This document shows, piece after piece, positions 1 to 9,186 of a stretch of DNA of 64,000 nucleotides. The stretch comes from Opitutaceae bacterium (GTDB lineage Bacteria; Verrucomicrobiota; Verrucomicrobiia; Opitutales; Opitutaceae): contig JAWLBB010000009.1 of the NCBI GenBank assembly GCA_041395105.1, positions 1 through 64,000 of the forward strand, in the 5' to 3' direction. The translations under genes were made by a program, and so were the position numbers. The notes beneath the pieces were generated by a model. That model saw only the letters and a list, made by a program, of their open reading frames with translations, had not been told where the DNA came from and ran no database searches. Within the stretch, counting starts at the first letter, position 1; every line of letters begins with the position of its first letter.

Positions 1-372
1 CAGATCGTAGTCCGAAAAGTCCGGCGGCAATTCCGATTCGTAAACAACGGCCATGGGCCGCGTCAGGATGAAAGCGCGTTCGCTGCGGATGGATTGAGTG
101 CCGTCGCCGACCACAAAGAACCCGCTGGTTGCTCCGGTGGGGATAGTCACTTCAATCGCGGTCTCGGTGATGGACGCAACGGTCAACGCGGTGCCGTGCA
201 GAGTAACCGTGTAATCACCCTGCGGGTCGAAGCTGTCGCCCCCTATTGTGACCAGGGTACCGACCGGCCCGTGTTGCGGCTCAAGTGCGACCGGCCCGAA
301 TCCGACGGCACTACCAGCGGTCGCGAGAGCCAGAATCGCCAGGAATCCGGATCTTTTGCGTGTTGCGACCAT
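1..372 (-). CDS. Secreted IPT/TIG-domain protein, 5' part only (runs off the window)
   Basis: Reading frame from an ATG at 372 stays open for 124 codons to the window edge. Residues 1-22 form a signal peptide (MVATRKR, then a hydrophobic stretch ending near SAVG). Residues about 25-85 look like an IPT/TIG immunoglobulin-like fold: a GPVGTLVTIGGDSF segment followed by alternating beta strands and a TSGFFVVG segment. Such domains usually act as spacers or binding modules in exported proteins. The catalytic or anchoring part, if any, lies outside the window. It is the last minus-strand gene of the sialidase-like cluster. The signal peptide and the IPT-type strand pattern are seen; the overall role is unknown. 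Confidence 0.6.
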   Translation of the reverse strand, partial: MVATRKRSGFLAILALATAGSAVGFGPVALEPQHGPVGTLVTIGGDSFDPQGDYTVTLHGTALTVASITETAIEVTIPTGATSGFFVVGDGTQSIRSERAFILTRPMAVVYESELPPDFSDYDL

Positions 373-468
373 GTCCAATCCGGAAAGCGAACCCGCGGCG
401 ATAAAGCGACCCCCCTCTTCCCTTCACCGGACGATGATCGTAAACAGCGGGAGGGCAATCCCAAATTC

Positions 469-711
469 TCAGCCCTGCGTTTCAGACGGAGGAGGTCCTG
501 ACGGACGGGATGCGGCCGGCAGGGACCAGAGCATGATCGCCGTGGCGATGTCGACTTTGTTGGCGGCCTGGCCGTAAAGAGAGAGGGCGGAAAAGCTGCG
601 GCGGAGGTGGAGCTCGGAAAGGACCGGATCGTCTTTCACGATGTCCTTGAACCTCCAGAGAGGTACTGAACGGCCACTCGCGGGCCGCGCTTCCAGATCC
701 CACAGGTGCAT
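469..711 (-). pseudogene. Remnant of the 3' end of a sialidase-like gene
   Basis: An 80-codon frame whose middle part (from RFKDIVKDDPVLSEL to YGQAANK.. IATA) is nearly identical in protein sequence to the last ~45 residues of the sialidase-like gene ending at 5225. DNA differences between the two copies fall largely at third codon positions (for example in LRRSFSAL), so both copies were once under protein-level selection. The first ~18 codons and the last ~17 are unrelated to the full-length protein. It has no recognisable domain of its own. It lies 9 bp after the FGE/sialidase fusion gene. Best read as the tail of a deleted paralogue; a short expressed protein cannot be excluded. Confidence 0.55.
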
Positions 712-720
712 TGGCCGGAT

Positions 721-2778
721 TCAGGTCTCGATTGTCGGAAGCGTCTCCAGCCACTTGAGGTTGAAGCGATAATGCAGGCAGCTGTTCACCAGGTGAATGA
801 CGCCGTCCGGGGTCTGCAGGGTGCAGGTGTAACCTCCCGGTTCAGCGTGGGTGGCATCCATCCGGAAAAAGTGATGGTGCCCACCACCGAACATCCGGCG
901 CCCCGGGCCCCCGGGAGTGATCAGCCTCCGGACCGGCCAGGTTTCGCCTTCGTCGTAGGAGACCGCGGCATAGAGCCCGAAACCCGTGTATTCACGGCCG
1001 GAGGCGGCCCGAAAGTTCCAGCCCTTCAGACTGACCGAAACCGGCGTGTCCTCGCCCGCCTCGGAAGGGACCGGGGCAATGCGGCTGTGCCCGGTTTGCG
1101 TCTGCTCACTGGTGTAGGATACAAAAAGAAGCGGGCCTTCGCGGAGCCGGAGGAGGGACGGCCGTTGGCCGAACCGGATCTTTGGAAACGGACTGCGCGA
1201 GTAAGTCCAGCCGGCACCTCCGTCCCGCGACCGGCTGAAAATCAGGTTTCCGTCAATCTCAGCCCGCCGTCCGACCCCGAGAAATGAGCCGTCCCGAAGC
1301 CCGACGGCCACCCCGTGCGGGCCCGCAATGGCACCGGCTGTCATTCCCTCCCGGCCAAGATTTTCCAGGTGGTGATTGATTCGCGTCACTTCCGACCAGG
1401 ACTCGCCCTCGTCGGAACTGCGGTAAAGCGCCGTTGCCCCGCAGTTGCCGGTCAGCGCCGGGTCCGTTTCCCAGTAATCGGCCGGCTGGTAGATGGCACC
1501 GTCCGGACCACGGAACATGATCATGTGGGCGGGCTGTCCCGGCCTCACCGTCGGAAGGACCATCCTCGGCTGCGACCAGCTGCGCCCGTTGTCCTCGCTG
1601 AAACTCGCCATGACCGGCGCCGTCGACCAGTCGCCCTGTGGCGCCAGGTTGTTCAACCAGATCAGCCGGCCCCGGCCATTATGCCAGAGTGAGGAGCTGC
1701 AGAGCTCGCGGTCCGCCGCCACGAAAAACCGCGAAGGTGGATCGTAACGGTCGGCCCCGGCCCGCAGGCGCGCCGCGAGGATCGCAGTAGTGCGGCAACC
1801 GTCCCGCGCGGCACTCCACCAAAGGGTGAGGATGTCACCGTTCGGGCACCAGGCGGCCGTCGGGCAGTGATTGGTGGCGTAGAAAGACAGCCCCGGGCGT
1901 TCGCTGAGCGGAGGCGGCGTGGCAAACGACAGAATCTCACCGAACCACGGCTGGTCCGGAGGCGGGCCGCCCGACCAGTCGTGAACAGCCTGGACCACGT
2001 CACGCTGCCAGAGCGGCTCAACCATCGTCGTCGGTCGGGTCGCGGGCAGGTCGGCACAGACCACCCGGAACCCGATCCGCTCGTGCCGGAAGGCCGCGAC
2101 CGTGCTGGTCCGGTTCCCGCAACGCAGGATGGCGGGCGGGTCTTCATCGGATCCCCCTCGGACCACCCGGGTCAGGCTGGTCGACGGCCCGACCGGATCC
2201 ACCAGATCGCCTCCCGGGTAATCTCCATACCCGTCGAGGCACCATTCCTCGACATTGCCGTGCATGTCGTGGAGCCCCCAGGCATTGGGTGGGCATCGCC
2301 CGACCCGGCGGGACCGCCGGTCAAGGGCGTCTTCCGCCAGGTCCTGTCCGCCATGGAAGTGGGTGTTCGACCCGGCCCGGCAGGCGTATTCCCATTCCGC
2401 CTCCGTCGGGAGGCGATAAGTCCTCCCCTCCCGCGCACTCAGCCATGCGCAGAATGCCGTCGCTTCATCCCAGCTGACCCCACCGACCGCCGCGTCGTCC
2501 TCCGGGTTCCACTCCGTCCGGGGATGATCGGGATCATACTGCGCGTACTGCTGGTTGGTGACCTCCGTGGCGGACATCAGGAATGGCCGGGTGATCGTCA
2601 CCCGGTGAACGGGAGCTTCGTCGGTTTCGCCGCCGGTCAATGCGGCCATCGGCAGCGTTCCACCGGCCGCACCAAGGACCTGATCATGATACTGCTGCCA
2701 GGTTCCATCAAAGACGGCCCCGCGCATGAAGGACCCGGCCGCAACCGGCACCAATTCCATGCCCAGTGAATTCTTCAT
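721..2778 (-). CDS. FGE-sulfatase-domain / sialidase-like fusion protein
   Basis: 685 residues with two domains. Residues ~1-245 match the formylglycine-generating-enzyme (SUMF1/FGE-sulfatase) fold: NSLGMELVPVAAGSF, then EVTNQQYAQY, RLPTEAEWEYACRAG, NAWGLHDMHGNVEEWC and RVVRGGS, ending GFRVV. The paired catalytic cysteines near the end of true FGEs are not evident, so this is probably a fold used for binding rather than a formylglycine oxidase. Residues ~285-680 form a BNR/sialidase-like propeller with Asp-box-like motifs (SEDNGRSW, SSDEGESW, SRDGGAGW, SYDEGETW). No signal peptide is visible, unlike the related locus at 34906; the start may therefore be incomplete. It is transcribed with the upstream isomerase (gap ~200 bp). 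Specific substrate unknown. Confidence 0.8.
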   Translation of the reverse strand: MKNSLGMELVPVAAGSFMRGAVFDGTWQQYHDQVLGAAGGTLPMAALTGGETDEAPVHRVTITRPFLMSATEVTNQQYAQYDPDHPRTEWNPEDDAAVGGVSWDEATAFCAWLSAREGRTYRLPTEAEWEYACRAGSNTHFHGGQDLAEDALDRRSRRVGRCPPNAWGLHDMHGNVEEWCLDGYGDYPGGDLVDPVGPSTSLTRVVRGGSDEDPPAILRCGNRTSTVAAFRHERIGFRVVCADLPATRPTTMVEPLWQRDVVQAVHDWSGGPPPDQPWFGEILSFATPPPLSERPGLSFYATNHCPTAAWCPNGDILTLWWSAARDGCRTTAILAARLRAGADRYDPPSRFFVAADRELCSSSLWHNGRGRLIWLNNLAPQGDWSTAPVMASFSEDNGRSWSQPRMVLPTVRPGQPAHMIMFRGPDGAIYQPADYWETDPALTGNCGATALYRSSDEGESWSEVTRINHHLENLGREGMTAGAIAGPHGVAVGLRDGSFLGVGRRAEIDGNLIFSRSRDGGAGWTYSRSPFPKIRFGQRPSLLRLREGPLLFVSYTSEQTQTGHSRIAPVPSEAGEDTPVSVSLKGWNFRAASGREYTGFGLYAAVSYDEGETWPVRRLITPGGPGRRMFGGGHHHFFRMDATHAEPGGYTCTLQTPDGVIHLVNSCLHYRFNLKWLETLPTIET

Positions 2779-2980
2779 CTTCGAATCCCGATCGAGGAAC
2801 TCAGACGGTCGACTTCATCCCCAAGGCAGACGGATAAAAACCCGACCGAACAACCGGGCATCAAACCGCCTGCCTGGTTTCATCAGACCACTCATCAACC
2901 CGGCCAGAGTCGGGAACAGGAAAACAGACGGCAACCACAAACGACAAAGCCCGACCCCCTGGCCTTGCCCGACCGACAAT

Positions 2981-3883
2981 TCAGGATTCCACGTAATACG
3001 GATTCAGCGCGGGGTTGCGCTGGTAGCGGTCATGAACCTCCCGGATATATTCGATCGAGCGTTTGGCGGTCAGATAGCCATCACCGCCCAGGTCGTAAGC
3101 TTGCGAGACGATCGGGCCGGTGTAGCCGCGCGACCAGACGAGGCCGAGCGCGGCGGCGATGTCGATGTTGCCGTCGTCGAGCGGACGGGTGCGGAAGGGT
3201 TCGGCGGGCTTAGGCCAGCCGTTGAGCAACGCAAAATAGCCGAGACGCTCCATGCCGGGCTGCGCCATGACGTCGTGCAGGTCGGCTACGCCCGGGTGAA
3301 AATGCGAGTGAAAAAGTGCGATACCGGGTCTGATCACTTTCGCGCCGCTTTCCTGAATCGCGCGCAGTTGCGCCGCCGGCGTGTCTATCATGAACCAGAT
3401 GTGGTTGTAGAGATTGCCGCTGAGCCCGCGCAGGGCGAGATGGTCGTCGACTGCCTTCAACATGCGCGCCGTGCGCTCCCAGTGGCGCGCCTCCGCGCGG
3501 GAGGAACCGGCATCCCGGTAGTCGGGAGTCGAGCGACCCACAGGGTTGCTCATGATGGTGAAATTGACGAAGGCCTGCGGGTCAATGAGTGCAAGCCGGT
3601 CGATGATGCGCCTGGCGCGACTGACCTCGGCGTCGAACGTCGCGCAGTCCTCGTCGGCAATCCCCTTGGACACGACATACATGCCGGCCCGCTTGAGACC
3701 GCTGGCCTTGAACGCAGACGACATCTCGCTCCAGGTCCGGTCGTCGTCGGGCTCGGTGGGGTGGAATTCGAAGCCGTCGTAACCGGTGTCGGCCGCGATG
3801 GCCAGGCGGGTGCGTATCGGATACTGTCTCCGATGCATCACGAAGTGATTGTTGAAGAGGATGAGTTGGTTGGGGAGGCTCAT
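2981..3883 (-). CDS. Sugar phosphate isomerase/epimerase-like TIM-barrel protein
   Basis: 300 residues with the pattern of the xylose-isomerase-like/AP-endonuclease-2 TIM-barrel superfamily: RTRLAIAADTGYDGFEFHP near residue 30, ALIDPQAFVNF in the middle, a HIWFMIDTP strand, and GYTGPIVSQAYDLGG near the C-terminus. Such proteins isomerise or epimerise sugars or inositols, usually in the cytoplasm with a divalent metal. It follows the Gfo/Idh/MocA gene by 29 bp on the same strand; this pairing is typical of catabolic modules in which a dehydrogenase makes a keto-sugar that the TIM barrel then converts. Exact substrate cannot be read from sequence. Confidence 0.8.
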   Translation of the reverse strand: MSLPNQLILFNNHFVMHRRQYPIRTRLAIAADTGYDGFEFHPTEPDDDRTWSEMSSAFKASGLKRAGMYVVSKGIADEDCATFDAEVSRARRIIDRLALIDPQAFVNFTIMSNPVGRSTPDYRDAGSSRAEARHWERTARMLKAVDDHLALRGLSGNLYNHIWFMIDTPAAQLRAIQESGAKVIRPGIALFHSHFHPGVADLHDVMAQPGMERLGYFALLNGWPKPAEPFRTRPLDDGNIDIAAALGLVWSRGYTGPIVSQAYDLGGDGYLTAKRSIEYIREVHDRYQRNPALNPYYVES

Positions 3884-3912
3884 GGGATGGTGATCCGGCC
3901 GGGGTGTCGAGG

Positions 3913-4983
3913 CTACTGCGCCACGCGCACCGCCTGCCGGGTGCGGGCGGATTCGATCATCGCGTCGTAGACACCGTGGATGCGGAGGTTGTCGGCCAGT
4001 GTGTTTGTCGGCTGGCGGTCCTCGATGATGGCGCGACTGAGATCGCGGATTGAATAGAGCATGGTATCGGTCCAGTTGGGCAGCGTGGCCTCGGGCAGGG
4101 TCACCGTCTTCAGGTCCTCCGCTCCTTCGTAGGCGTGGAAATGCAGGCCCTGCTTTGCGCCCAACGGTACAAAGCAGGCGTCAAAACCACCCCGGGTGCC
4201 GCGAAACTCGATATTGTGCCGGTCGGGGCCGTGCTCGGAGGCGCGCCGCTCCCAATGAATCGTCAGCCCATCGTCGCAAATGATCTCGACCGCCATCCAG
4301 CCGTCCACGTCGAGGCAGGGCGGCACGCGTTCGGCAGTCAGCGGGAAATAGTTTCCCTTGGTGGCGAAGACCACGGTCGGACGGAAGTAACGGTCCAGCA
4401 CATAGCTCAACCAGGCGAGGTCGTAGACGCCCCAATCGAAGGAGATGCCGCCACCGTTTCTCTTCGGATCGTTGCGCCAGGCCGGGAGGACGGTGCCGGG
4501 TTTGGCGGCACCGGTGACCTGCTCGAAATGCACGCGATAGAGCGTGCCCAATCGGCCCTCGGCGACGAGCGCCCTGGCGGTGCGCGCCACGCCGCTCTCG
4601 TGAAATCGCGAAGCATTGCAGGTGAATTTGAACTTCGGCACGGTCGCATGCACCGCCATCACCGCGCGCACGTCGGCCTGGGTGATGACAAACGGTTTTT
4701 CACAGCACACATGCTTGCCGGCCTGCAGCGCCGCGATGCTCATTTCCCTGTGCAGGAAAGGCGGCGTGGCGATGTAGATGGCATCAATCGCCGGATCGTT
4801 CAGCAGTTCGCGCCAGTCGGCGACCACCCTGGGCGCCCCGACTGCCGCAGCGATTTTCCGTGCAGCCTCCAGGTCGATATCGGCCACCGCGGTGGCGACG
4901 GCATCGCGGCCCTCGGTGAAGGCGGGCACCATGTAACGGGCAATGGCTCCGGCACCGATGATGCCGTAACAGATGGGTTTCAT
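3913..4983 (-). CDS. Gfo/Idh/MocA family NAD(P)-dependent oxidoreductase
   Basis: 356 residues. The N-terminus has a Rossmann dinucleotide-binding motif (YGIIGAGAIARYM, residues ~6-18), followed by AIYIATPPFLHREM and the family's CEKPF motif with the conserved Lys near residue 96. The C-terminal half has the beta-sheet substrate domain (GGGISFDWGVYDLAWLSYVL). It likely oxidises a sugar or cyclitol in the cytoplasm. It starts the compact pair with the TIM-barrel isomerase gene downstream, and a sialidase-like gene lies upstream, which suggests uptake and breakdown of a sugar released by that cluster. The length is normal for the family. Confidence 0.9.
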   Translation of the reverse strand: MKPICYGIIGAGAIARYMVPAFTEGRDAVATAVADIDLEAARKIAAAVGAPRVVADWRELLNDPAIDAIYIATPPFLHREMSIAALQAGKHVCCEKPFVITQADVRAVMAVHATVPKFKFTCNASRFHESGVARTARALVAEGRLGTLYRVHFEQVTGAAKPGTVLPAWRNDPKRNGGGISFDWGVYDLAWLSYVLDRYFRPTVVFATKGNYFPLTAERVPPCLDVDGWMAVEIICDDGLTIHWERRASEHGPDRHNIEFRGTRGGFDACFVPLGAKQGLHFHAYEGAEDLKTVTLPEATLPNWTDTMLYSIRDLSRAIIEDRQPTNTLADNLRIHGVYDAMIESARTRQAVRVAQ

Positions 4984-5224
4984 CTTGGGGAGAAGTGAGT
5001 GGCCTCAAGAGTGGTCGAGGGGCTCAATGGTGGTCAATACGCAACCGCAAAATACCATGCCGATCAGCGACAGGAGATCGCAATTGGCGCCCCCGACTCC
5101 CCCTGGACCGGCAAAGGAATCGGCCCTCTACCCCGGAACCACCCACGGGTTTGAGCGGGCCGAGCCGGAGGACGATGCCGGGATTCCTGGACCCGCCTCT
5201 CTTGCGCCGTCCTGTTTCACCGAT

Positions 5225-6613
5225 TCACGAGAGTCCCAAAGACCAGCGAACCACTGCCGTGGCGATGCCTCCCTTGTTGGCCGCCTGGCCGTAAAGGAAC
5301 AGGGCCGAGAAACTCCGACGCAAATGCAGCTCCGAGAGGACCGGATCGTCTTTCACGATATCCTTGAAGCGACCCGGATAGGTATCCTGGAGCGATGCCC
5401 AATAATCGTATACGTTTTCCTTCAGATACTCCTTCCGATCCGCCAGGGCCAGGATCTCCGGGTCGATCAGCGGGTAGGAAAACGGGGTGATCAATGTGCC
5501 GTCGGGCAATCGGATGGTATTGCCGAAAACGCCCGCGTTGCGCATCGAATCGGGGGTACAGTCGTCGATTACGATGACATCGCGGCCGAAATCGAAGTCG
5601 AGGGAACCGTCCGCCTGTTCATCCACCACAATTCCCTGCAGACCCACCTTGGGGTGGATGGAGCCCGACCCCTCGGGGGGCGTTTCCCGCACCGTGTAGG
5701 TGAGCAGGATGCGGTCTTCATCAAGGCTTGTCATCGACGGGTACATGAGGGCGGGGAAACCCACAGCCCGCACCGGGGACCAGGTGCGCCCTTCATCCGG
5801 AGAACTGAACAGAACCTCGCCGTCGAAATTATCCAAACCGGTCCTGCCCTTGTATTCAGTATCGTGAGGCAACGGATCGGCGAAACGGGCAAAATCAAAA
5901 TCCACCCGCGAGAGCATCATCAGGCGTCCCCGGTTCGAATAGAAAGCGACGGCTTCACAAAAGAACGAACGCAAACATCCAACGTAGGCCGAACCATGAA
6001 CCACCGCCTCCTCCAACCGCCAGGTACGTCCCAGGTCGGAGGACAGGGCCGCCTTATGCCGGGCACCGAGACCGAGCCCCAGCCAGAGCCTGCCGTCCGA
6101 CAACCGCAGGATATTCCGTGTGCAATCGATACGCTCGTTCTCCCCCGCCCCGGTGACCGCACGGTCGAGAATCGTCGTCGAGAAGGAAGCTCCGCCGTCT
6201 TCGGACCGGGCGACAACGACATAGGCGTGATCCCTCGCCGCATAGGGGTCCGGGAACCAGCCGCTCCCATGAACGGTAATCAGGACGAAGAGCACCCCGC
6301 CGATGACCGAAACCGAAGGTTCATGACCACCCATGAGTTCCCTGACATGCCGTCCCCTGCCCCAGGTCTTTCCGTCGTCCGTGGAACGGTACAGAACAAC
6401 ATGGGACGACAGCGATCGAGCGGGTGGCTCGACATTCCGGGAAGTATGGACTTCCTCACTGTGTGAATGAGCCACGAACATGACGATTTCGCCGTTGGGC
6501 AGCCGACCGATATGCGGCTTGAAGTTGTAGCGTCCCGGCAGGCGGCTGATCCTTCCCGGAAGGGATGAGGGAAGCCGGGTGGGATTGATTACGGACAATT
6601 CGTAGGGTTCCAC
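5225..6613 (-). CDS. Sialidase-like (BNR/Asp-box) protein
   Basis: 462 residues predicted to form a six-bladed sialidase-type propeller. Asp-box motifs are visible at STDDGKTW, SEDGGASF, SSDLGRTW and SPDEGRTW, and RLPNGEIVMFVAH and LSDGRLWLGLG strands repeat between blades. No signal peptide is seen. The last ~45 residues (DPVLSELHLRRSF to the end) recur in the fragment at 469-711. True exo-sialidases carry an arginine triad; I cannot assign it confidently, so sugar specificity is open. It is the first gene of the minus-strand cluster, ~240 bp before the oxidoreductase gene; that gap holds nothing I recognise. Confidence 0.8.
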   Translation of the reverse strand: MEPYELSVINPTRLPSSLPGRISRLPGRYNFKPHIGRLPNGEIVMFVAHSHSEEVHTSRNVEPPARSLSSHVVLYRSTDDGKTWGRGRHVRELMGGHEPSVSVIGGVLFVLITVHGSGWFPDPYAARDHAYVVVARSEDGGASFSTTILDRAVTGAGENERIDCTRNILRLSDGRLWLGLGLGARHKAALSSDLGRTWRLEEAVVHGSAYVGCLRSFFCEAVAFYSNRGRLMMLSRVDFDFARFADPLPHDTEYKGRTGLDNFDGEVLFSSPDEGRTWSPVRAVGFPALMYPSMTSLDEDRILLTYTVRETPPEGSGSIHPKVGLQGIVVDEQADGSLDFDFGRDVIVIDDCTPDSMRNAGVFGNTIRLPDGTLITPFSYPLIDPEILALADRKEYLKENVYDYWASLQDTYPGRFKDIVKDDPVLSELHLRRSFSALFLYGQAANKGGIATAVVRWSLGLS

Positions 6614-6772
6614 GGTGGGCCATTCCCGTAGAGTGCCTCACCCGGCAGGGCAACCCGGAAAAGGCCGGACGGACCAATCGACAGACACCAGTCGCGCGGG
6701 GAGCCTGAAGGAGTCCGGTGAAAAGGTCGGATTGGGCTTAACACTGACGTTTTTGGGAATTAACCTTCCTGT

Positions 6773-8056
6773 ATGGAAAAGAGGATGCTCTCCGTCCTCG
6801 TCCTGGTCCCTGTGTTTCTTTTCTCCTGCTCTCCCCGGGAGGCGGGAAGCCTGGATGAGCGGATGCAGTCAATTCTGGACCGGGGGATCGCCCGATACGG
6901 GATCCACGGGGTGTCCGCGACGGTGGTCTTTCCGGACGGCACGATCTGGAACGGGGTCAGCGGGGTATCTCACGACGCCGTGAACATCGCGCCCGACATG
7001 GTGTTCGCGGTGGGCAGCATCACGAAGAACGTGGTGGCGGCCCTCACCTTGAAGTTGGTGGAGGACGGCATCCTATCCCTGGAAGACCCCCTGTCCCGGT
7101 GGCTCCCGGACTACCCCCATGTGGATGGCCGGATCACCCTACGGCAGCTGCTCAACCACACCAGCGGCATCTACATGTATTGGAATAACCAGGACATCTG
7201 GGATGCGTTGATGGCGGATCCGGCCCGGGTCTGGCCCCCTGAGGAGGTCCTCGGCTACATCAAGGAGCCCCACTTCAGGCCCGGGGAGGGCTGGGCCTAC
7301 TCAAACACCAACTACCTGCTGCTGGCCATGATCCTGGAAAAGGCCACTGCCACTTCCTTGCCGGTCCTCCTGAGGCAGCGCCTCTTTGAGCCTTACGGGG
7401 TGGCTCCGATCACCCTTTCCCAAGAGGACAACACCCCGGAAAACCAGGCCCATATATACGGGGATGATCTGATGTTTGGCGACGGGGATAAAGATACCAC
7501 CTTCGCGCCGCGGGCGGCTCACGAGAGCATCGGATTCGGGTCCAACGGGATTTTCACCACCTCGGAAACCCTGGCCCGCTGGGGCCATCGGCTGTTCGGG
7601 GGAAAAATCCTGCAACCGGAATCGCTCCAGGCCATGATGGAGATGGTCACCTTTTCGCCGGTCGCCAACATGCGGGCCTACGGACTGGGCGTGCAGGAGT
7701 ATGACCGCCAGTTTTCCGCCGGGCAGCGGGCGATCGGGCACGGAGGGGGCAATATCGGAACGTCGTCCCATCTGGTCCACTTCCCCGACTCAAACATCAC
7801 CATCGTGGTCATGATCAACGCCTTTCCCAACCGCGGTCTTGGAGTGATCACCCGAAAACTCATCCGCGTCGTCCTAAGGGACCTCGATGTCATCGGCCCC
7901 TTTCCCTATATCGACCCCGCCCGGCTCAAACTGCCCGCGAGCCTGTTTGCCGTATCACTCTCGATCTTCCTTGCTGCTCACTGGTGGAAATGGAGAAGAA
8001 AACGCAGGGAGAAGCCGGGGCTGCAGGTTGGTGAGTCCAGGACGAGTAAATCTTGA
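6773..8056 (+). CDS. Serine beta-lactamase/DD-peptidase-like (class C, S12) lipoprotein
   Basis: 427 residues. The N-terminus has a lipoprotein-type signal (hydrophobic core then LFSC, Cys ~19). The S12/class C active-site set is visible: SITK (Ser ~82, Lys ~85), YSN (~176-178) and HGGG (~325) in place of the KTG triad. A hydrophobic segment near residues 385-400 is followed by a basic tail (KWRRKRREK), so the C-terminus is probably membrane-anchored. Families of this kind include esterases, DD-peptidases and beta-lactamases; sequence alone does not separate them. It stands alone, with a short gap before the convergent patatin gene. Confidence 0.87.
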   Translation: MEKRMLSVLVLVPVFLFSCSPREAGSLDERMQSILDRGIARYGIHGVSATVVFPDGTIWNGVSGVSHDAVNIAPDMVFAVGSITKNVVAALTLKLVEDGILSLEDPLSRWLPDYPHVDGRITLRQLLNHTSGIYMYWNNQDIWDALMADPARVWPPEEVLGYIKEPHFRPGEGWAYSNTNYLLLAMILEKATATSLPVLLRQRLFEPYGVAPITLSQEDNTPENQAHIYGDDLMFGDGDKDTTFAPRAAHESIGFGSNGIFTTSETLARWGHRLFGGKILQPESLQAMMEMVTFSPVANMRAYGLGVQEYDRQFSAGQRAIGHGGGNIGTSSHLVHFPDSNITIVVMINAFPNRGLGVITRKLIRVVLRDLDVIGPFPYIDPARLKLPASLFAVSLSIFLAAHWWKWRRKRREKPGLQVGESRTSKS

Positions 8057-8131
8057 AAGACGCCGTCAGGGGGTTGTCGGGAGCGGGTTGAGCGCGGGGA
8101 CTGGCTCCGTCTTGTGAGAGAATCCCCGGGT

Positions 8132-9022
8132 TCAACATCCAAGGCGGTCTTTCAATTGCTTTTCGAGCTCGTCAATGGCGGGTTGGGCCTGCTCGAAGAC
8201 ATCGGAGACCTTGTCGAAGTCGAGGATGCGGATCCCCACCAGTTCAGGACGGATGTAGATGTCGGGAGGCTTTTCTTCGAGCCGGATGGTCGTGATCCGG
8301 TCCACCATGATGTCGAACATACCGAGGATTGCGTCCACCATGCCGGGCGCTTCGCCATCCGTGCTCTTGCGGGTCGGGGCGACATCGATCGCCACGGTGA
8401 TCCCGCAGTCATCCGGCAGCAGGTCGAACGGCAGGTTGTTGACGATTCCGCCATCCACGAGAACCCGTCCGTCTCGCTCGACCGGCACGAAGACCCCCGG
8501 AATCGACATGCTCGCCTTGAGGGCCGGCAGCAATTCACCCGAATCGAAAACTACCGGTTCCCCTGAAAAAAAATCTGTCGCCACCACGCGGAGCGGGATC
8601 TGCAGATCTTCGAACGTCTCGGCCGACATCTCGTCGATCAGACGTTCGATCAATCCGTCCGCCTTGAGCAGACCGCTGCCCTCCCAGGACGGACGAACCC
8701 CGCCGATCCATTTGAGCAACGCCACTTTTTTGCTGTACGATTCCTTGATGGAATCGCCCGAATCAGAGAAATTGGCCTTCACGATGGCCCGTATGTCCTT
8801 GCCCGAAAGTCCGGCGGCGTAAAGCGCGCCGATCAGGGCGCCCATGCTGGTCCCCGCCACCCCGCACGGCCGGATCCCCAGCGTATCGAGCGTCTCGAGC
8901 GCCGGGATATGGGCCAGCCCCCGGACACCGCCCCCACCCAACGCTATGCCGACTTTGGGTTTTTTCACGGTAGGCAATCTGGGCTCCGCAAACTGACGAC
9001 GCAATTCCTCAGATGAAGTCAC
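8132..9022 (-). CDS. Patatin-like phospholipase
   Basis: 296 residues with the complete patatin signature: the oxyanion motif GGGGVRG (~residues 29-35), the nucleophile elbow GTSMG (~60), and the DGG motif with catalytic Asp in VDGGIVNNLP (~185). It is predicted to hydrolyse acyl esters of phospholipids or lipids. No signal peptide or outer-membrane barrel domain is present, so it is likely a cytoplasmic RssA/YchK-type protein. The start used is a GTG at 9022, which leaves ~24 residues before the first beta strand. It is convergent with the beta-lactamase-like gene and divergent from the iteron-controlled operon at 9187. Confidence 0.9.
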   Translation of the reverse strand: MTSSEELRRQFAEPRLPTVKKPKVGIALGGGGVRGLAHIPALETLDTLGIRPCGVAGTSMGALIGALYAAGLSGKDIRAIVKANFSDSGDSIKESYSKKVALLKWIGGVRPSWEGSGLLKADGLIERLIDEMSAETFEDLQIPLRVVATDFFSGEPVVFDSGELLPALKASMSIPGVFVPVERDGRVLVDGGIVNNLPFDLLPDDCGITVAIDVAPTRKSTDGEAPGMVDAILGMFDIMVDRITTIRLEEKPPDIYIRPELVGIRILDFDKVSDVFEQAQPAIDELEKQLKDRLGC

Positions 9023-9100
9023 CCCAGGGAGGAATGACGCGACCGGTCAGCAGTTCAAAATGGTCGTCGGGCCTGGTCTCCAATTCCGATTCTGGGAAAA

Positions 9101-9154
9101 TGTAAAGTATGCTTTACATGTTAAGGATCCTTTACATGTTAAGGCCCCTTTACA
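9101..9154. promoter_or_regulatory. Iterated 18-bp operator-like repeats
   Basis: The perfect dyad TGTAAAGTATGCTTTACA (9101-9118) overlaps an array in which CTTTACA recurs at exact 18-bp steps (9111, 9129 and 9147 for the NCTTTACA unit), the first two being followed by TGTTAAGG. It sits 33-86 bp upstream of the small membrane-protein gene at 9187. Regular helical spacing (18 bp) suggests cooperative binding of a dimeric regulator; the HTH protein at 9807 is the obvious candidate. That link is inference. Confidence 0.55.
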
Positions 9155-9186
9155 CGGAAAATCGTTAACCAGAGAGTTGGAACAAA

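Noticed and set aside
94..501. Plus-strand 135-codon frame near the window start
   Set aside because: Opposite the IPT/TIG gene with signal peptide; its product is unlike a protein.
721..2778. FGE domain as maturase for the sulfatase at 38887
   Set aside because: The catalytic cysteine pair of formylglycine-generating enzymes is not apparent in either FGE-domain protein of the window.
4973..6466. Long plus-strand frame (497 codons) opposite the sialidase-like gene
   Set aside because: It is antisense to a protein with clear Asp-box motifs, has no domain, and arises from high-GC third-position bias.
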